A stretch of 64,000 bases of DNA from Monarcha castaneiventris obscurior (GCA_026261815.1 JAMPIT010000417.1:8403501-8467500); one strand, 5' to 3'. Counted from the stretch's first letter, positions 35,601-54,957 are shown. The notes: generated from the letters alone by a model not told the origin. Translations and numbers: made by a program.

Positions 35601-37489
35601 ACACATCTGTATGTGCTCAGTCTGGGGTTATGGGCCTATTTCCTGCAGGTTCCTTCCTTTTCCTGCAGCATGTACAAATGAAAGGTTTTAATGCAGCAGG
35701 TGCCAGTTGTTCTTAGAGTGATTACTACATGTGTTATTTGAGTGTAATATCCCATTTTTAAATAATCCCATTTAATCCCATTTAAATACGATGGAAAGAA
35801 ACATCCTGAAAGCTTTTATGTAGATTCCTGTTGTTCCTCTACAGAGGCACTGGTGGAGGAAGGATGTTTATAGATTCACAGCACGGACCTCTGACTGCAC
35901 AAGAACTGACTGTCCATTGCAGTTGCAGGGAATTATCTTCCAAAAGTAATTTGCTCAGAAATGGGCTCTTGCCAGGACTTCATAGCTCATTGTTGGACAT
36001 GCAGAATTACAGTGCCTTTTACATGGGGCTCACCTGAATGTGGGTTTCCACAACAATCGCTCTTACCTGACCCATTAACTGGTCTTCTTCTTCTCCAGTC
36101 CCTTCCACACTGCCAGTCCCACTAGCCCATGCACCAGACTTCGAGGACAAAAGCAAACGCTGGCGTTTAGGTGTTCAGCAGGTCAGTGGTCCTCCTTCAT
36201 CCCTGCCACCAGGTCCTACTGTGCCACTCGTTGGGTTTCCATTCAGTCACCCTTAGCTTGAATCCTGCCCCTAGCATCCCCATATAACTTACTCCCTCCC
36301 AGGTAAGTCTCAATGTATACTCCAGCTCTCCCCAGCTCTTTTCCCCTCAGTCCCCATCCTTCTCACTCCAGGTGTTCACTCTTTTTTTCCAACCTGCTTC
36401 TCGCCAGATACATAAGAGTTATTGGAAACCTTCAGAGAAAACGTATGGTGAAAACTGAAATGTTCCTTTGGAGAAGCTGATTCCAAATGCAGTTTCAACA
36501 ATGCCCAAAAAGGGGTTAAATCCCTGCTTTCCTGTCCCAGGCTGCCTGCCCAACCTAGATTTCTCTGAATCTTCGTGGGCTCTATCAGCTCCAGCTCCCT
36601 CAGCCATCACTTGTCACCCAGATGTCTCCCACAGAGAGCTCTCAATGTGTCAGTTTGCCCAGGGAGTTAAAATGGTTTTTCTCCTTCCACCATTCTCTAG
36701 AGCCTGATACACCTGCCTTCTCTTCTAACTGAGTTCTTTATCTCCTGGCCCACTATATTCTGTGCCTGCCTGTCCTTTCCAGCTGCCTGCTGTAAAAGCC
36801 TTTGTCCCTCTCTCTTATGTCCTTCTCTGACCTGTATTCCTGCGTCCCATTCCTGCTCTCGCTTGCAGAGGTGTCAGTGGGTTTCCTCCCTCCCCTTTCC
36901 CTACCACCCACAGAGGGAACACCTCGTACAGCTCGGTCACTCTGTGCTTCCGAAATAGCGGCAAGACTTGGAAGCATTCCATGGCTGAAGGTTTCTGGGT
37001 TGTAGCCAGTGCTGAGGGACAGCTGCGAGTGCTCTCCTCCAGAGCAGGTCAGTCGCAACAGCCTCCTGTGGCTGCAGCAGCACAGAGGTCATCAGCCTTT
37101 GGAGAAACACTCCACTCAGAGTTCCTTCCTTCAGGAACATCCCCGCTGCAAACCCACTGTTCTTGCTCTAGCTGGCCTCCTGACAAAGCCAGGAAATGCT
37201 TAATTAATTCTGTGCCACCATATCCCACCTTCTATAAAACCCATCTCCTGCCCGTCCCCTCACCAGCTCAGGCTGGAGCACACAGATGTGCACACATACA
37301 CTCTTTTCAAGGCCTAATGTTGCATGGGAGGAGAAGGAAGGAAGAGGAGGCAAACCCTCATTTTGATAATGGAAAGGAAGGAGTAAAGCTTCCCAGGATC
37401 ATTCTGCTCGTCTCTTCTTTTTTAGGGTGATTGCTTCCTTCTTCTTAATGCTTAGCTCTAAAAATCTTTTGTGTTCTGAGGACAGTGAG
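32700..37489. other. Gene-free intergenic sequence
   Basis: No exon recognised. It contains the 9-bp tandem repeat listed separately and, near 35750-35785, three copies of a short ATCCCATTT unit. Confidence 0.5.
33078..33120 (+). repeat. 9-bp tandem repeat (TGTGCCTCC)n
   Basis: About 4.7 perfect copies of a 9-bp unit. Because nine is a multiple of three, the array stays open in several frames (for example repeating Val-Pro-Pro), but no gene surrounds it. Confidence 0.9.
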
Positions 37490-37875
37490 GACTGCCTGAG
37501 AGAGTTGGAGCTGTTCAGCCTGAAGAAGAGAAGGATCTGGAGAGACTTCACTGCAGCCTTTCAATACATTAAGGGGACCTATAAGAAAGAACAAGGACAG
37601 TCTTTTTAGTAGTGACAGGACAAGGGGCTATACTTTTAAATTAAAAGAGGGTAGAGTCAGACTATATATAAGAAAGAAGTTATTTATGATGAGGGTGGTA
37701 AAACACTGGATCAAGTTGCCCAGAGAAATGGTGGATGCCCCATCCCTGGAAACATTCAAGGTCATGTTGGATGGGGTCTGAGCAAACCTGTTGAAGATGT
37801 CCCTGCTCATTGCAAGGGATGTGACCAGATGGCCTTTAAAGGTCCCTTCCACTCCAAACTATTCTATGATTCTAA
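37490..37875 (+). mobile_element. CR1: CR1 retrotransposon fragment, sense
   Basis: The CR1 3' region in order: 'ctgttcagcctgaagaagag', 'gacaggacaaggggc', 'agttgcccagagaaatggtg', 'tttaaaggtcccttccactc', and the terminal 'ctattctatgattcta'. It is 5' truncated and lies about 0.7 kb upstream of the RAC2 first exon. Confidence 0.92.
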
Positions 37876-38519
37876 GATAAAAGAAGCTTGGCAGCAGCTC
37901 CCACTGGTCACTTTTGCACAGAACTAGTGGAGAGGTTGGATAGGGAGAGACTGGTTTGCAGGGGCTTCTCTCATCCGGTCCTGGCTCTCGTGGTACTGTA
38001 ACGAGAGAGAAAACAGTTCATTGCACCCCTTGAGGCATTTGCTCACCTTCATGGTGAATGCAAAGGTTCACACAACACTTTTTTGTAGCAGTAGTCTGGG
38101 CAAGGGAGGAAGTGCAGCAGTGCCTTATCCCCACAGGAGAGGAGGGATAGAGCAGCCATTGGGTGGCAGCTGCTTTCTAGAGGCTGCATGACTTCCTTGC
38201 TCAGCCTTCACAGTATTGTTCCTTGTGGTGTTTCACCCTTGACACTTAGGGGCACTGGGAGGACCTGAGAAACCTTCACTACCCCTCATCACCCCACTAC
38301 TCCCACTTCAGATCCCCTTCCCTGCTTACACCTCCTCCAAAGCCTGGATGATAAAGGAGGGAGGAGAAAATCCACCCTTCCACATTCTCACCCCGCTTCT
38401 AACCCTTGTTCAGCTCCTCTGGAAAAGCAGTTTGGTGCCCCCCGCTGTTCATTTGGATAGGGTGGAAAGGGAGTGGGTGAGGCACACAGGGAGAACAAGA
38501 AATACTACGGCAGTCATCA

Positions 38520-38758
38520 TCCCCACCAAGAAGTCACGCCTGCTCCGCCTTCAGCAACGGCCTCGGCCACAGAGCTGCCGCTGCGGTGGAGGGGCGGAGG
38601 GACCGGAGGGTGATCGTCGACTGAAGTTCCCTCTTCCACTTCCTCCCTCCTTGCAACCTGCTGTTCTGATACCCACATTTGCCCATCCCTCCCTGCTGTT
38701 TGCCTTGGCCTGACTTCCCTTTGCCTCCGGCTCCGTCCTCCGCCACGGGTCCAGAGCC
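38520..38758 (+). promoter_or_regulatory. RAC2: RAC2 proximal promoter and leader
   Basis: A moderately GC-rich block directly before the RAC2 ATG. It has a GC box (GGGGCGGAGG, 38591-38600) and an ETS/PU.1-type site in reverse (ACTTCCTC at 38638-38645, complement GAGGAAGT), with further CTTCC cores around it. No TATA box was seen. PU.1-type sites suit a gene expressed in myeloid and lymphoid cells. The transcription start is not determined. Confidence 0.55.
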
Positions 38759-46528
<7,770 letters not shown>

Positions 46529-46905
46529 GCAAGTAAGTGGGACAGGGATCCCTGGGGTGACACCAGTGGTGCTTTCCTGCTCCTGAACCCCCCAGTTGGG
46601 GCCACTGTTCCTGGTGAGACTGTTGGAATGGGTCACCTTCAAAGAGAGAGAGGGAGACAGCAGACCCTGCTTGGGAAAGGGCAGGACATGGTATGATAAA
46701 CCCAGGATCAACTTCCCCCTCCTTTCTGCTTGACTGTGGGCAAGTTTGTTCCCATCTCTTGACATGGGGCAGCCTAGGATTTTCCACATGTGCCCTCACA
46801 GAGAAGAACTGTCTGTCAGCTTCTGCCACAGAGGGAACTACATCCAGGCTGCCCTGGGGATGACCTGCTCTGAGAGCTATGAAGCCACAGCCTTTGCCTA
46901 GAGAA

Positions 46906-46911
46906 AATAAA
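46906..46911 (+). promoter_or_regulatory. RAC2: Proximal RAC2 polyadenylation signal
   Basis: AATAAA about 380 bp after the stop codon. Usable, but the downstream GU content is modest. Confidence 0.5.
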
Positions 46912-47495
46912 GCTATTCCTCTAGTCATGGCAGTTGCCCAGCGGCCCTTCCTTTTACCAAGCACTGATCACCTCAAGGGTTTTTTTGTGTTTATCATTGG
47001 CAAGCAGCAGCTTCTCCTCTAGGACTCCTTTACTCCTCATATTGTCCCTACCTGCCTCCACTTCAGTACAAAGCAGAAGAGGGAGGAGACAGGCTTCAGG
47101 ACAAGAGGCAAAGCTGGTCACATCTTGATGAGAGAGAAGAGTGAGAGCTTGCTAGTTTGGACCCTGTCCCTTCAGACACCCACCATCACCAGAGCAGAGG
47201 GAGGGAGAGCAGGAAAGTAGCTGGGCTGGTGTTATGAGGTCTGTCCTGTTTTTGGCTATAGATCCCAGCCTCGTCCTGATGCCAGGGGCCACCCAGCACA
47301 CAGGAGAGTGAAGGCACCAGCAACCTGGAGCTCAGCACCTTGGGGCAGTCATTGCTTTTTACTTCTGCCAGCTTGAGAGACTGTTGTGGGTCTGTAGCAC
47401 TGGTTTGTCTGTTTGCACAATGTCCCTGCTCTCACCTCGCCTGCCCCTTCCCTTCCTGCCGGGTCCCTGCGGTTACAACGTAGTGAATAAGACCC

Positions 47496-47501
47496 AATAA
47501 A
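47496..47501 (+). promoter_or_regulatory. RAC2: Distal RAC2 polyadenylation signal
   Basis: AATAAA followed within 20-40 bp by a GU-rich stretch (TGTCATGTCTGTGATGTGTT), the textbook arrangement. It is the better of the two candidate ends. Confidence 0.6.
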
Positions 47502-47520
47502 CAGACTGTACATTCTTGTC

Positions 47521-49959
47521 ATGTCTGTGATGTGTTGCATCTCAGGGGGACGCAGCCCTGAGGCCATGAGCAATGGGATGGCAATGGGATGGCTGGGCTG
47601 GGCTGGAGGCACCTCCCAGCTGCTCCCCTCCTTCAGCAGTGACAACCCAGGCAGCACCACACGCAGCCTGGTGAGCCCCAGCTGCTGTAGGATGAGGAGA
47701 CCAGGCCTGATTCATCCTCTGAGTTCTAAGTTCATCCTGCTAAGTTCTCAGTTGAGCCCCCTGCATTCCTTTTGCCTTTCCTCTTCTCAGTCTCCATGTG
47801 TTCAAAGGAAAAGTTGTCTCCCCTCCGTGCCACACAGAGCATGGGATGCAGGCTTTGGGAGGGGACGCCTGGACCCAGACACCTCTCCGTGGGGACTGCC
47901 CCCGCAGGTTGCTGGGGACATCCTTTCACCAAAACATTGCTGCATTAATCCTCCTAAGCTCTGACACTCACTCACACTGCCAGACACAGGCAGGGTGAGA
48001 ATAGGAAGGGGGAGGGCAGGGAAAAAAATTAAAGAGGGAGGAATGAGTCACCGGTCCAGACAAATTGCCTCCAAGACTCTAAAATTAAGCTGAAGAGAGT
48101 GGTCCCAGTGGTGCTATGGATCTGGCAGCTGTGAGCACCTGCTTTCCTGATGCATTGCAGGGACTTGAGAGCAAGTGTTACAGGGTGGCTGCTACTGCCA
48201 CTACTTGCAAGAGAGAGGAGGGCTCAGGGCGTGATGATTTGCACTGCAAAATCCTGCAGTCCTAGAAGGGCACAGAGAAACTATGGAGTTGAGCCAGATT
48301 GCTGCTCCTGGATGCAGCAACACTTCTGAGCTTCAAAGGCTGCTTCCTGCACTGAGCAGGTGCATTGGTAATGCCAGATACAACCAGCCACAGTGAAGCC
48401 CCCGAGGTACCCTGCTACCAGGGAAATTCCTGCAGTTTCAATTCATGGTCAGCTCTGAATAAGGTAGTTCATTCAGTGATGTGACACATTACCTACTGAT
48501 AGAGTTCAGAGCAAGCCTGGCGGGCATCCTGTGGCAGGGAGTTCCACAAATATCTGCACTGCACTGCATGTGGGCTGCTGATGAATTGCCCAGGCCCCAT
48601 CCAGAGGCAATGCAAATTAATGCCAACCTCAGTCCAGAAGAGAAAAAATGAAGCCTCTGGTATGGGCACACACCTGTGAAAGGGCAAGGGACACAAAGCT
48701 CTTGAAAATGGGATCTAACCTCCTTTAGACATCCTAAGCATGACTCAAACCTATATATTCCCAGTGGTTTGTTACTTCTCTCCAGTTTTCAAGCATTGGC
48801 TTTTACCTTTGCAGTCTGTCCCATCCCCTATCACGTACAGCAATGCCTACCATGTGTGTGAAACAAAATTCGTGTACCTGCCTACCTGTGGAGGTACACA
48901 GGCTGAGCTCTCCTGCCAACACAATTTAAGCAGTTTGCACAACCCCCCACTGGAGCTGAGGCAGAGAATGGGGCACGACCCGGAGCACTGAGGAAGTGAT
49001 CTGGAGACCTGGAATTTGTTGTGATCCTACGACTGTGCTTATGCTAACAAGTCCTGCAAGGGTTAGCAGGCCTGGGTAGAACTCTGCTGTTGTGTGGCTC
49101 TGTTCCTTCTAACAAACGACCTCAGGGGCTTCTGCATGGTGCTACAGACACCTGCCCTGCCACGGTAAAGAAAAACCTCTGGGTGCTACCCATGCCATTC
49201 CTTCCCCAGTGAGGCCCCCTCTCTCTTGTGTGTCTCCAGACAGCGTTGTGGCCAAGTTCTAGCCTAAAGAGGCCTGACAGCTTTGAAGTCCTGTGCTGCC
49301 TTCATCAGCTCACCTTTGAGCAGCACTGGCTGCCCAAGTAGGTTTGGAATGCCAGATTTTAGACCCTGGCTATGTTGTGCTTGAAGACATACTGCCTTCT
49401 TTTGTTAAAGCTGGAATTTGTCCTAGGGGCTGAAATGCTCACAATAGCAGTGCTAAATGTCAAGAACTGGGTGATGCACAGCACAAGGAGTCACTGATGT
49501 TGGCTGCAGGGCAGGAAAGGGGGTAAGGATGACAGGGAAGCCCTTTGTGCTGGGAATGGGATGGGAAAATCCTCATGTCCTTCCTGGGAGAACTGCTTGC
49601 ACAAAGGAGATTAATTTCTTTCTTAGATCAGTTTCTTCTGGGTCTATGCCTTCCAGCACAGGTGAAATCTGTTAGGAGAGTTTGGAGCTGTTAAACTGCA
49701 ACATTTTCTCAATGAAGGTGCAAAAGACAAGAGATCGTGTGTGGAGCGAGGGAGGGGAAAGAGTTGAGACAAACAGTCCCCTGTGTGCCCATCTGCCCGT
49801 GTCTCCGTCCATCTGGGGGTGCTCATAGGGCAGAACAGAAGGGAGAAGGGTTTGTGCGCTCGACATCCACGCCGATTTCTGAGCACCCTGCCAGCCAGAA
49901 GGTTTTGCTGTGTCCCTGCAGCTCCCAGCAGCACCAGTCCTGCCTGCAAGACCCTCGGA
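47521..49959. other. Gene-free spacer between RAC2 and SSTR3
   Basis: No exon recognised. 48515-48560 faintly resembles an old CR1-like or SINE motif (GGCAGGGAGTTCCACA) but is too short to assign. One arm of a 43-bp direct repeat lies at 49603. Confidence 0.45.
49603..49645 (+). repeat. 43-bp direct repeat, copy 1
   Basis: Matches 51954-51996 at 42 of 43 positions (core GGAGATTAATTTCTTTCTTA). Similarity stops sharply on both sides. Confidence 0.93.
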
Positions 49960-50660
49960 ACAGGGGCCCGGTCTCCTGGGTGCCTGCCTAGGGGACCCGA
50001 GCCGAGTCGCCCCCTCCGCCCAATCTCCCACCACACAGCTGCTCTCTGCATCCCTCTTTTCTCCCTCTCCCTCTTCACTGTCTTCAGCTTCTTTTACCTC
50101 ACTCCTCATTCCTTCATCCTCCCCTTATCCCTCTGCCCGTCTCCTAGCGCCTCCCTCTCCCCCTTTTATTCTCCATCCCGATATCTCCCCCCCCACCCCC
50201 GCTCTTCTTCGTTCTCCTGCCCTGTCGTCCATCCCCTCCCTCTCCTCCTTCTCCTGCCGGTGTTTCCGTGCGTGGCGCCCATTGGCTGCCGGCACCCGTC
50301 CCCCGGTACCGGCGCTCCGCTCCCTCTGCCCGAGCCCCGCCGATGGCGGGGGCTGCCTGGGGCACAGACCCGCGGCCGTGGGGCTGAGGGGCCTCGCATC
50401 CCCCGCCCCCGGGCCCCTTCCCCCGCCAGGCACGGCGGGGGCGATGGGCAACTCCGGGAAGCAGGACCCGCGCCTCCGGTAGCGCTCGGCGGGGCTCGCT
50501 CCCTCCGGGAGCGCTTCGCTCTGTCGCCTTCCAGAAAGGGGAAGGGGGAAAAAAGCGTGACACGGATTCTCCCGGGGAAGCGGAGGAAAATGTGCATCCC
50601 GACGACATGTAAGTACCCGGCGGCTCTGCCCGCTCTTCCCAGATGTCTCCCGCGGGCGTG
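49960..50660 (+). promoter_or_regulatory. SSTR3: SSTR3 CpG-rich promoter region
   Basis: The most CpG-dense stretch in the RAC2-SSTR3 interval, especially 50270-50640, with GC boxes and pyrimidine-rich DNA upstream (50030-50250). It ends at a strong GTAAGT donor at 50609 in SSTR3 orientation. I infer it is the SSTR3 promoter and leader exon. Long open frames here are low-complexity products of GC content. Confidence 0.6.
50440..50608 (+). other. SSTR3: Candidate SSTR3 5' UTR exon 1
   Basis: The 3' boundary ACAT|GTAAGT is clear; the 5' boundary is unknown and 50440 is arbitrary. It contains two upstream ATGs: 50443, a complete 12-codon frame MGNSGKQDPRLR, and 50590, a frame that runs across the splice and stops shortly inside the next exon. 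Both could damp translation of the receptor. Confidence 0.5.
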
Positions 50661-51953
50661 AGTCCATGCAGAAGTTAAGTCTGCAGTTCCAGAGGAGAAA
50701 ACCTGCCGACCACCCCCTTCTCCCGACCCTCCAACTCTGCCAGTCCAGCCTGGTCCCTGCGGGAGAGCTCAGCCCCGAGGTGAGACGGGAGGGTCCTGAG
50801 CTGGAGCAGGGCCGTGGGAAACACGGGGGACAGGAGGGAGGGGGTCATGAGGGGCTGCAGATTATTTGGCTGTGTTATCCCTCCCAGCTGCTATTCATGG
50901 TTTGTTACCAGGTCTGGGCTCAGCTTTCAGCATCCACCTCCTCCTCTCATTCAAAGCAGAAATATATAGATATATTTATAATTTTTTTTTTCCCTAAGGA
51001 AAGCAGTAGTGCCAATTTCCCACCTCTTCCTACCTCTCTGCCTTCTTCCTGCTCTCCAGCCGCATAAACCAGGCATATTCTGGTAGCACCTGTTAGAGGA
51101 TCCCAAGCCTCTTGCAACAGGTGCTGTCCACATCAGATCCAAGTGGATGCCAACACATATCAGTCTGAGGCTGGGGTTGCTCACCAGCTCCTACCTATGC
51201 ATGTGCTGCCAAAGCAACCAGCAGAGTGGATCCAAACTAGATGAAACACCCATGTCCAATGTTTTTTCTGCCAAAATAGCCAAAATGTGCGACATGGCAT
51301 TTGAGCTGGTACATGGTACCTGACAAAGTTAGAATGGCAGCAACACACCACACCTGCTTAAAGATCAAGTTTTTCCCCTGCAGCTGCCTGAGCAGGAAAA
51401 TGAATTTATAGGAAATCCATGCTTTTCGTTGCATGCCTTAGCATTTTTGATAGGGTTTCTGAAGCTACGCTGAAGCTGGATTTACTGTATTGCTAAACAA
51501 CAGCCTGGACAACCAGCTTTGATGTGTGGACCCCAGACATTTCTCCAAATGCTTTTCAGCCCCAGCAGGAATATCTCCATCCATATTTGATATTTGTAAG
51601 GCTCCAAATGTTTGGCCTTTTTTTTCTTTAAATTCTTTTGCATGCAGGAGGAACATCCAAAGGGATTCCCATCTATGTCTTCACCTTTTAGAGAATCATC
51701 CTTTTACGAACATACTGTTCTGGCCTCTGCCACCTTTTGCAGGGATCTTTGTCCCTAGAGCAGTCATTGCCCTCCTCTTTTCTCCAACAAGTGGTTTGTG
51801 TCTCTAGAACAGAATTGGAAAAAATATCAGAGGAAAGATCCTTGAACTTAGAGTTTCAAATCACTTCCTACTCTGCTTATTCATTGCAGCCAGTCTTGAT
51901 GTGTGGAACAACCCAGTGCTACAGGGCCCCAAGAGATGGGCTTGTGTCAGGAA

Positions 51954-51996
51954 AAAGGAGATTAATTTCTTTCTTAGATCTGTTTCTTCTGGGTCT
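51954..51996 (+). repeat. 43-bp direct repeat, copy 2
   Basis: Partner of 49603-49645, 2.35 kb downstream in the same orientation, one mismatch (ATCTG against ATCAG). Confidence 0.93.
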
Positions 51997-52787
51997 TCTT
52001 TGCGTGTCACAACCCAAGGCACCTGAAAATTAAGAAAATCTAAACAATCCCAGTCCTTCAAAGCTCAAATGCTCTAAATCAAAAAACACCTATACAACAA
52101 CCTGTAGAAATGGCCTTAAGACATAGTTGCTCAGCTGTGCTTTTATGGGGCCTATCAGATGAGGTTCCTTCAGCAGAAAATTTGATACATCTGTGAAGTC
52201 TGTTGGGTTTGCCTGTCTGGTGTCCAAAAACTCCATCTAAAGCTCAGGTCTTCCCTTGGAACTTGGAATGACATCTACAAAACAACAAACAAACAAATAA
52301 CAAAACCCCAACCAAACAAAAAAAAACCCCAAACGCTGTAATATTAGACATTTGTGAAGAAAGTTGTGATGCTACAGAAAATCACATCTGGGAGAAAAGT
52401 CTCTGGAGTGTTTCTGTCATCCTGAAAGTAGTTAAGGTTGGGAGTCCTTTCCTTTGACATCCCCAGTTTTAATTCAATACAAAAGGAGCTTCAGAGCCCT
52501 AAGAGATTTGTTGAGATGAGTAAAAGTGAGCCTCAGGGTCTGCATTCACTTCCACCAAGTCATCCTCCCTTCCAAGGGCCTAATTCATCAGGAAGATGGC
52601 CCTGTCAGCCCACACTTCAAGAAATGTTTTCCAGAGCTGGGGTAATCCTGAAAGAAACACAAATTCCCCCTGCATTAGGTTTTCCAGGGTGTCTCTGGTC
52701 CATAGTATGTGCTGGGCTCTGTATTTCACATATGGAGCCCTGACAAAAGGCACGTCCGTCCCTTAATTGTCTCTTCCCTCCCTGCAG

Positions 52788-52825
52788 CTCCTCACCCAGT
52801 GTCAGCAGTGAGCTGGTGGTGAATG
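52788..52825 (+). other. SSTR3: Possible alternative SSTR3 leader exon
   Basis: A 38-nt segment bounded by a good pyrimidine-AG acceptor (CTTCCCTCCCTGCAG) and an AATG|GTGAGT donor. It contains no start codon that would reach the receptor frame. Splice-site quality is the only support. Confidence 0.3.
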
Positions 52826-53751
52826 GTGAGTTTGTTTGCTCAAGGCTCTCTCTGAGTGAGCCGAGTGCTGTTTCCATGCCAAACCCTGACGTGACAAGCA
52901 ATTGGGCACCTCAGGTTAGGAAGGCTGGAATACTGCTTTGGTGTTGCAAACAGGTGGGGCAGGCAGAGCCTCTACCATTAGCAGTGTGTTGCAGGGTGCA
53001 GAAGGAGAGGGACAGAATGGCGGGGAGAACAAGAGAAAAAGAGACAAGAGGAATCTGGACTGATCCCTCTTGGTGTATCCAAAATAATCTTTCCTTTACT
53101 CTCAAACTGGCACAACACAAACCAACTGCCCTTCAGCTCAGGTGCTGAGCTCAGCCCCTCTGCTTGGATTGAAAGTGCTTTTCTTTCTGCTACAGAGCTA
53201 ACAATAACGTGGTCAGTCCAAAAAGAGCTTCAGCAAGCAGGAGAATAAATATTCGGAGAATAGGAAAGTCAGAGTAGGAAAGGCACTTTGTCACTGTATG
53301 CTTTTCCCTCTTTTGTTTGTAAAGCATCTGCCACTCATAAATAGGAACCAGGACCCTGGTGACCCTGTCCTCAGTGTTGGGTCCAGTAGCAGACAATGAA
53401 AACTTTCCCTGTCCTTATCCCAGTCTGTTGATCTTTCCCCAGAGGATCTTTCCCTAGAGGAGAGGCCCATATCGAGCCTATTTGTCCCTCCATGTCCACT
53501 GTGCCTTGCAGGACTAGATGGGTTTGATGTTGTCCTAGATTTTTCAGTGTCCACTAGTGTCCACAATCTCCCCTTGAATTCCCATGCCTGCCCATACCTA
53601 ACACACAGTTAATGTAATGTGGTGATTTTACCCGTGGCTTGTTCAGCTGTCATGTCCCCAGTATCAATCTTTTTTTTTTCCTCCTCTCAGCTCCAGATTG
53701 CTAACTGATCCTGCAAGGACACTGCCCCCTGCCCTCTTCCCTGCCTCTGCT

Positions 53752-54957
53752 ATGGACACTTCTGCTTTTAGCCTCCCCACGCCGGCAGTGTCGGAGGAGG
53801 GGAATGCCTCCAGTAGCTGGGCAGGCTTCACCACCCCCAACAGCTCCTCCACCGTCAGCCCCGGTGTAGTTGTCAGCGGTGTCCTCATCCCCGTGGTCTA
53901 CCTCATTGTCTGTGTGGTGGGGCTAGCTGGGAATTCCCTGGTCATTTACGTGGTCCTGCGGCACTCCGTGAGCGAGTCGGTGACCAACGTCTACATCTTG
54001 AACCTGGCCCTGGCTGATGAGCTCTTCATGCTGGGCCTGCCATTCCTGGCTGCGCAAAATGCCCTGTCCTACTGGCCATTTGGCTCCTTCATGTGCCGCC
54101 TGGTGATGGCCGTGGATGCCATCAACCAGTTCACCAGCATCTTCTGCCTGACGGTGATGAGCGTTGACCGCTACCTCGCTGTGGTCCACCCAGGGAAGTC
54201 CTCCAAATGGAGGACAGCACGGGTGGCCAAGGCCGTGAGTGCAACCGTGTGGGTGCTGTCTTCCATAGTGGTGCTGCCCGTGGTTGTCTTCTCAGATGTC
54301 CCTCTAGGGATGAGTACATGCCACATCCAGTGGCCAGAGCCTGCCTCGGTGTGGAGAGCTGGCTTCATCGTCTACACCGCTACCCTGGGCTTCTTCGGCC
54401 CACTGCTGGTGATTTGTCTCTGCTATCTCCTGATCGTGGTGAAGGTTCGCTCCTCTGGCAGGCGGGTGAGGGCTCTGTCCTCCAAGCACAAGCTTTCGGA
54501 GCGCAGAGTGACCCGCATGGTGGTGACTGTGGTGGCTGTCTTCGTCCTTTGCTGGCTCCCCTTCTACGTCCTCAACATAATCAACGTTGTCTGCCCGCTG
54601 CCAGAGGAGCCGTCCCTCTTTGGAGTCTACTTCCTGGTGGTGGTGCTGCCGTATGCCAACAGCTGCGCCAACCCCATCATCTACGGCTTCCTCTCCTACC
54701 GCTTCAAGCAGGGCTTCCGCAGGGCCATCTTCAGGCCGTCCCGCCGAGTCCAGAGCCAGGAGGTGCCAGCGTGCCCCCCAGAGAAGATTGATGATGAAAG
54801 GGAAGAGGGTGAGATCAGCAAGATCACCCAGAATGGGAATGACAGGCAGGAGCGTCCTCTAAGCAGCGGAGAAGGAAAAAGCAATGAGCAAAAGCCGCTC
54901 CCCGAGGAGCCTGCGGGATGCGAAAAGAGCAACAAGTTGCATGTCAGTTATTTATGA
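53752..54957 (+). CDS. SSTR3: Somatostatin receptor type 3
   Basis: A single-exon coding sequence of 401 residues; human SSTR3 has 418. It is a class A Gi/o-coupled receptor for somatostatin-14/-28. Visible features: N-glycosylation sites N18 and N30, seven hydrophobic segments from about residue 41, the ligand aspartate D122 in TM3, the conserved C115-C190 pair, DRY at 139-141, CWLP in TM6, and the somatostatin-receptor signature [12 protein letters not shown] (301-312) with [20 protein letters not shown] and [11 protein letters not shown] fit subtype 3. ATG 53752 (G at -3, G at +4) is preferred; the frame is open further upstream, but only to a TTG at 53698. The C-terminus ends VSYL, close to the PDZ-binding SYL end of mammalian SSTR3. 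The third intracellular loop reads ALSSKHK where human has APSCQ plus an Arg run, altering the ciliary motif. The acidic tail is shorter than in human. Confidence 0.98.
   Translation: MDTSAFSLPTPAVSEEGNASSSWAGFTTPNSSSTVSPGVVVSGVLIPVVYLIVCVVGLAGNSLVIYVVLRHSVSESVTNVYILNLALADELFMLGLPFLAAQNALSYWPFGSFMCRLVMAVDAINQFTSIFCLTVMSVDRYLAVVHPGKSSKWRTARVAKAVSATVWVLSSIVVLPVVVFSDVPLGMSTCHIQWPEPASVWRAGFIVYTATLGFFGPLLVICLCYLLIVVKVRSSGRRVRALSSKHKLSERRVTRMVVTVVAVFVLCWLPFYVLNIINVVCPLPEEPSLFGVYFLVVVLPYANSCANPIIYGFLSYRFKQGFRRAIFRPSRRVQSQEVPACPPEKIDDEREEGEISKITQNGNDRQERPLSSGEGKSNEQKPLPEEPAGCEKSNKLHVSYL

Larger units (their letters stand above)
46529..47520 (+). other. RAC2: RAC2 3' UTR, possibly spliced
   Basis: A strong GTAAGT donor sits at 46533-46538, four bases after the stop codon. 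A reasonable acceptor (TTTTCC then CCCTCACAG) ends at 46801. If used, a 268-bp intron splits the 3' UTR. The stop would be well within 50 nt of the junction, so nonsense-mediated decay would not be expected. Two AATAAA signals follow. Confidence 0.5.
50661..53690 (+). other. SSTR3: SSTR3 leader intron
   Basis: About 3.1 kb from the donor at 50609 to the acceptor at 53690. It holds the second copy of the 43-bp direct repeat, an A/C-rich patch (52281-52335), and a possible small extra exon at 52788-52825. No coding gene seen. Confidence 0.5.

Noticed and set aside
48515..48560. Possible ancient CR1/SINE motif GGCAGGGAGTTCCACA
   Set aside because: Too short, and the flanking sequence does not extend the match.
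49783..50661. Open frame of 292 codons upstream of SSTR3
   Set aside because: Proline- and serine-rich low complexity over a pyrimidine tract and CpG-rich promoter. It has no family resemblance and no splice context.
53698..53751. Upstream extension of the SSTR3 frame by 18 codons
   Set aside because: The extension starts at TTG, not ATG. The ATG at 53752 has good context and gives an N-terminus like other SSTR3 proteins.
54207..54791. 194-codon frame overlapping SSTR3
   Set aside because: Shadow frame within the receptor coding sequence.
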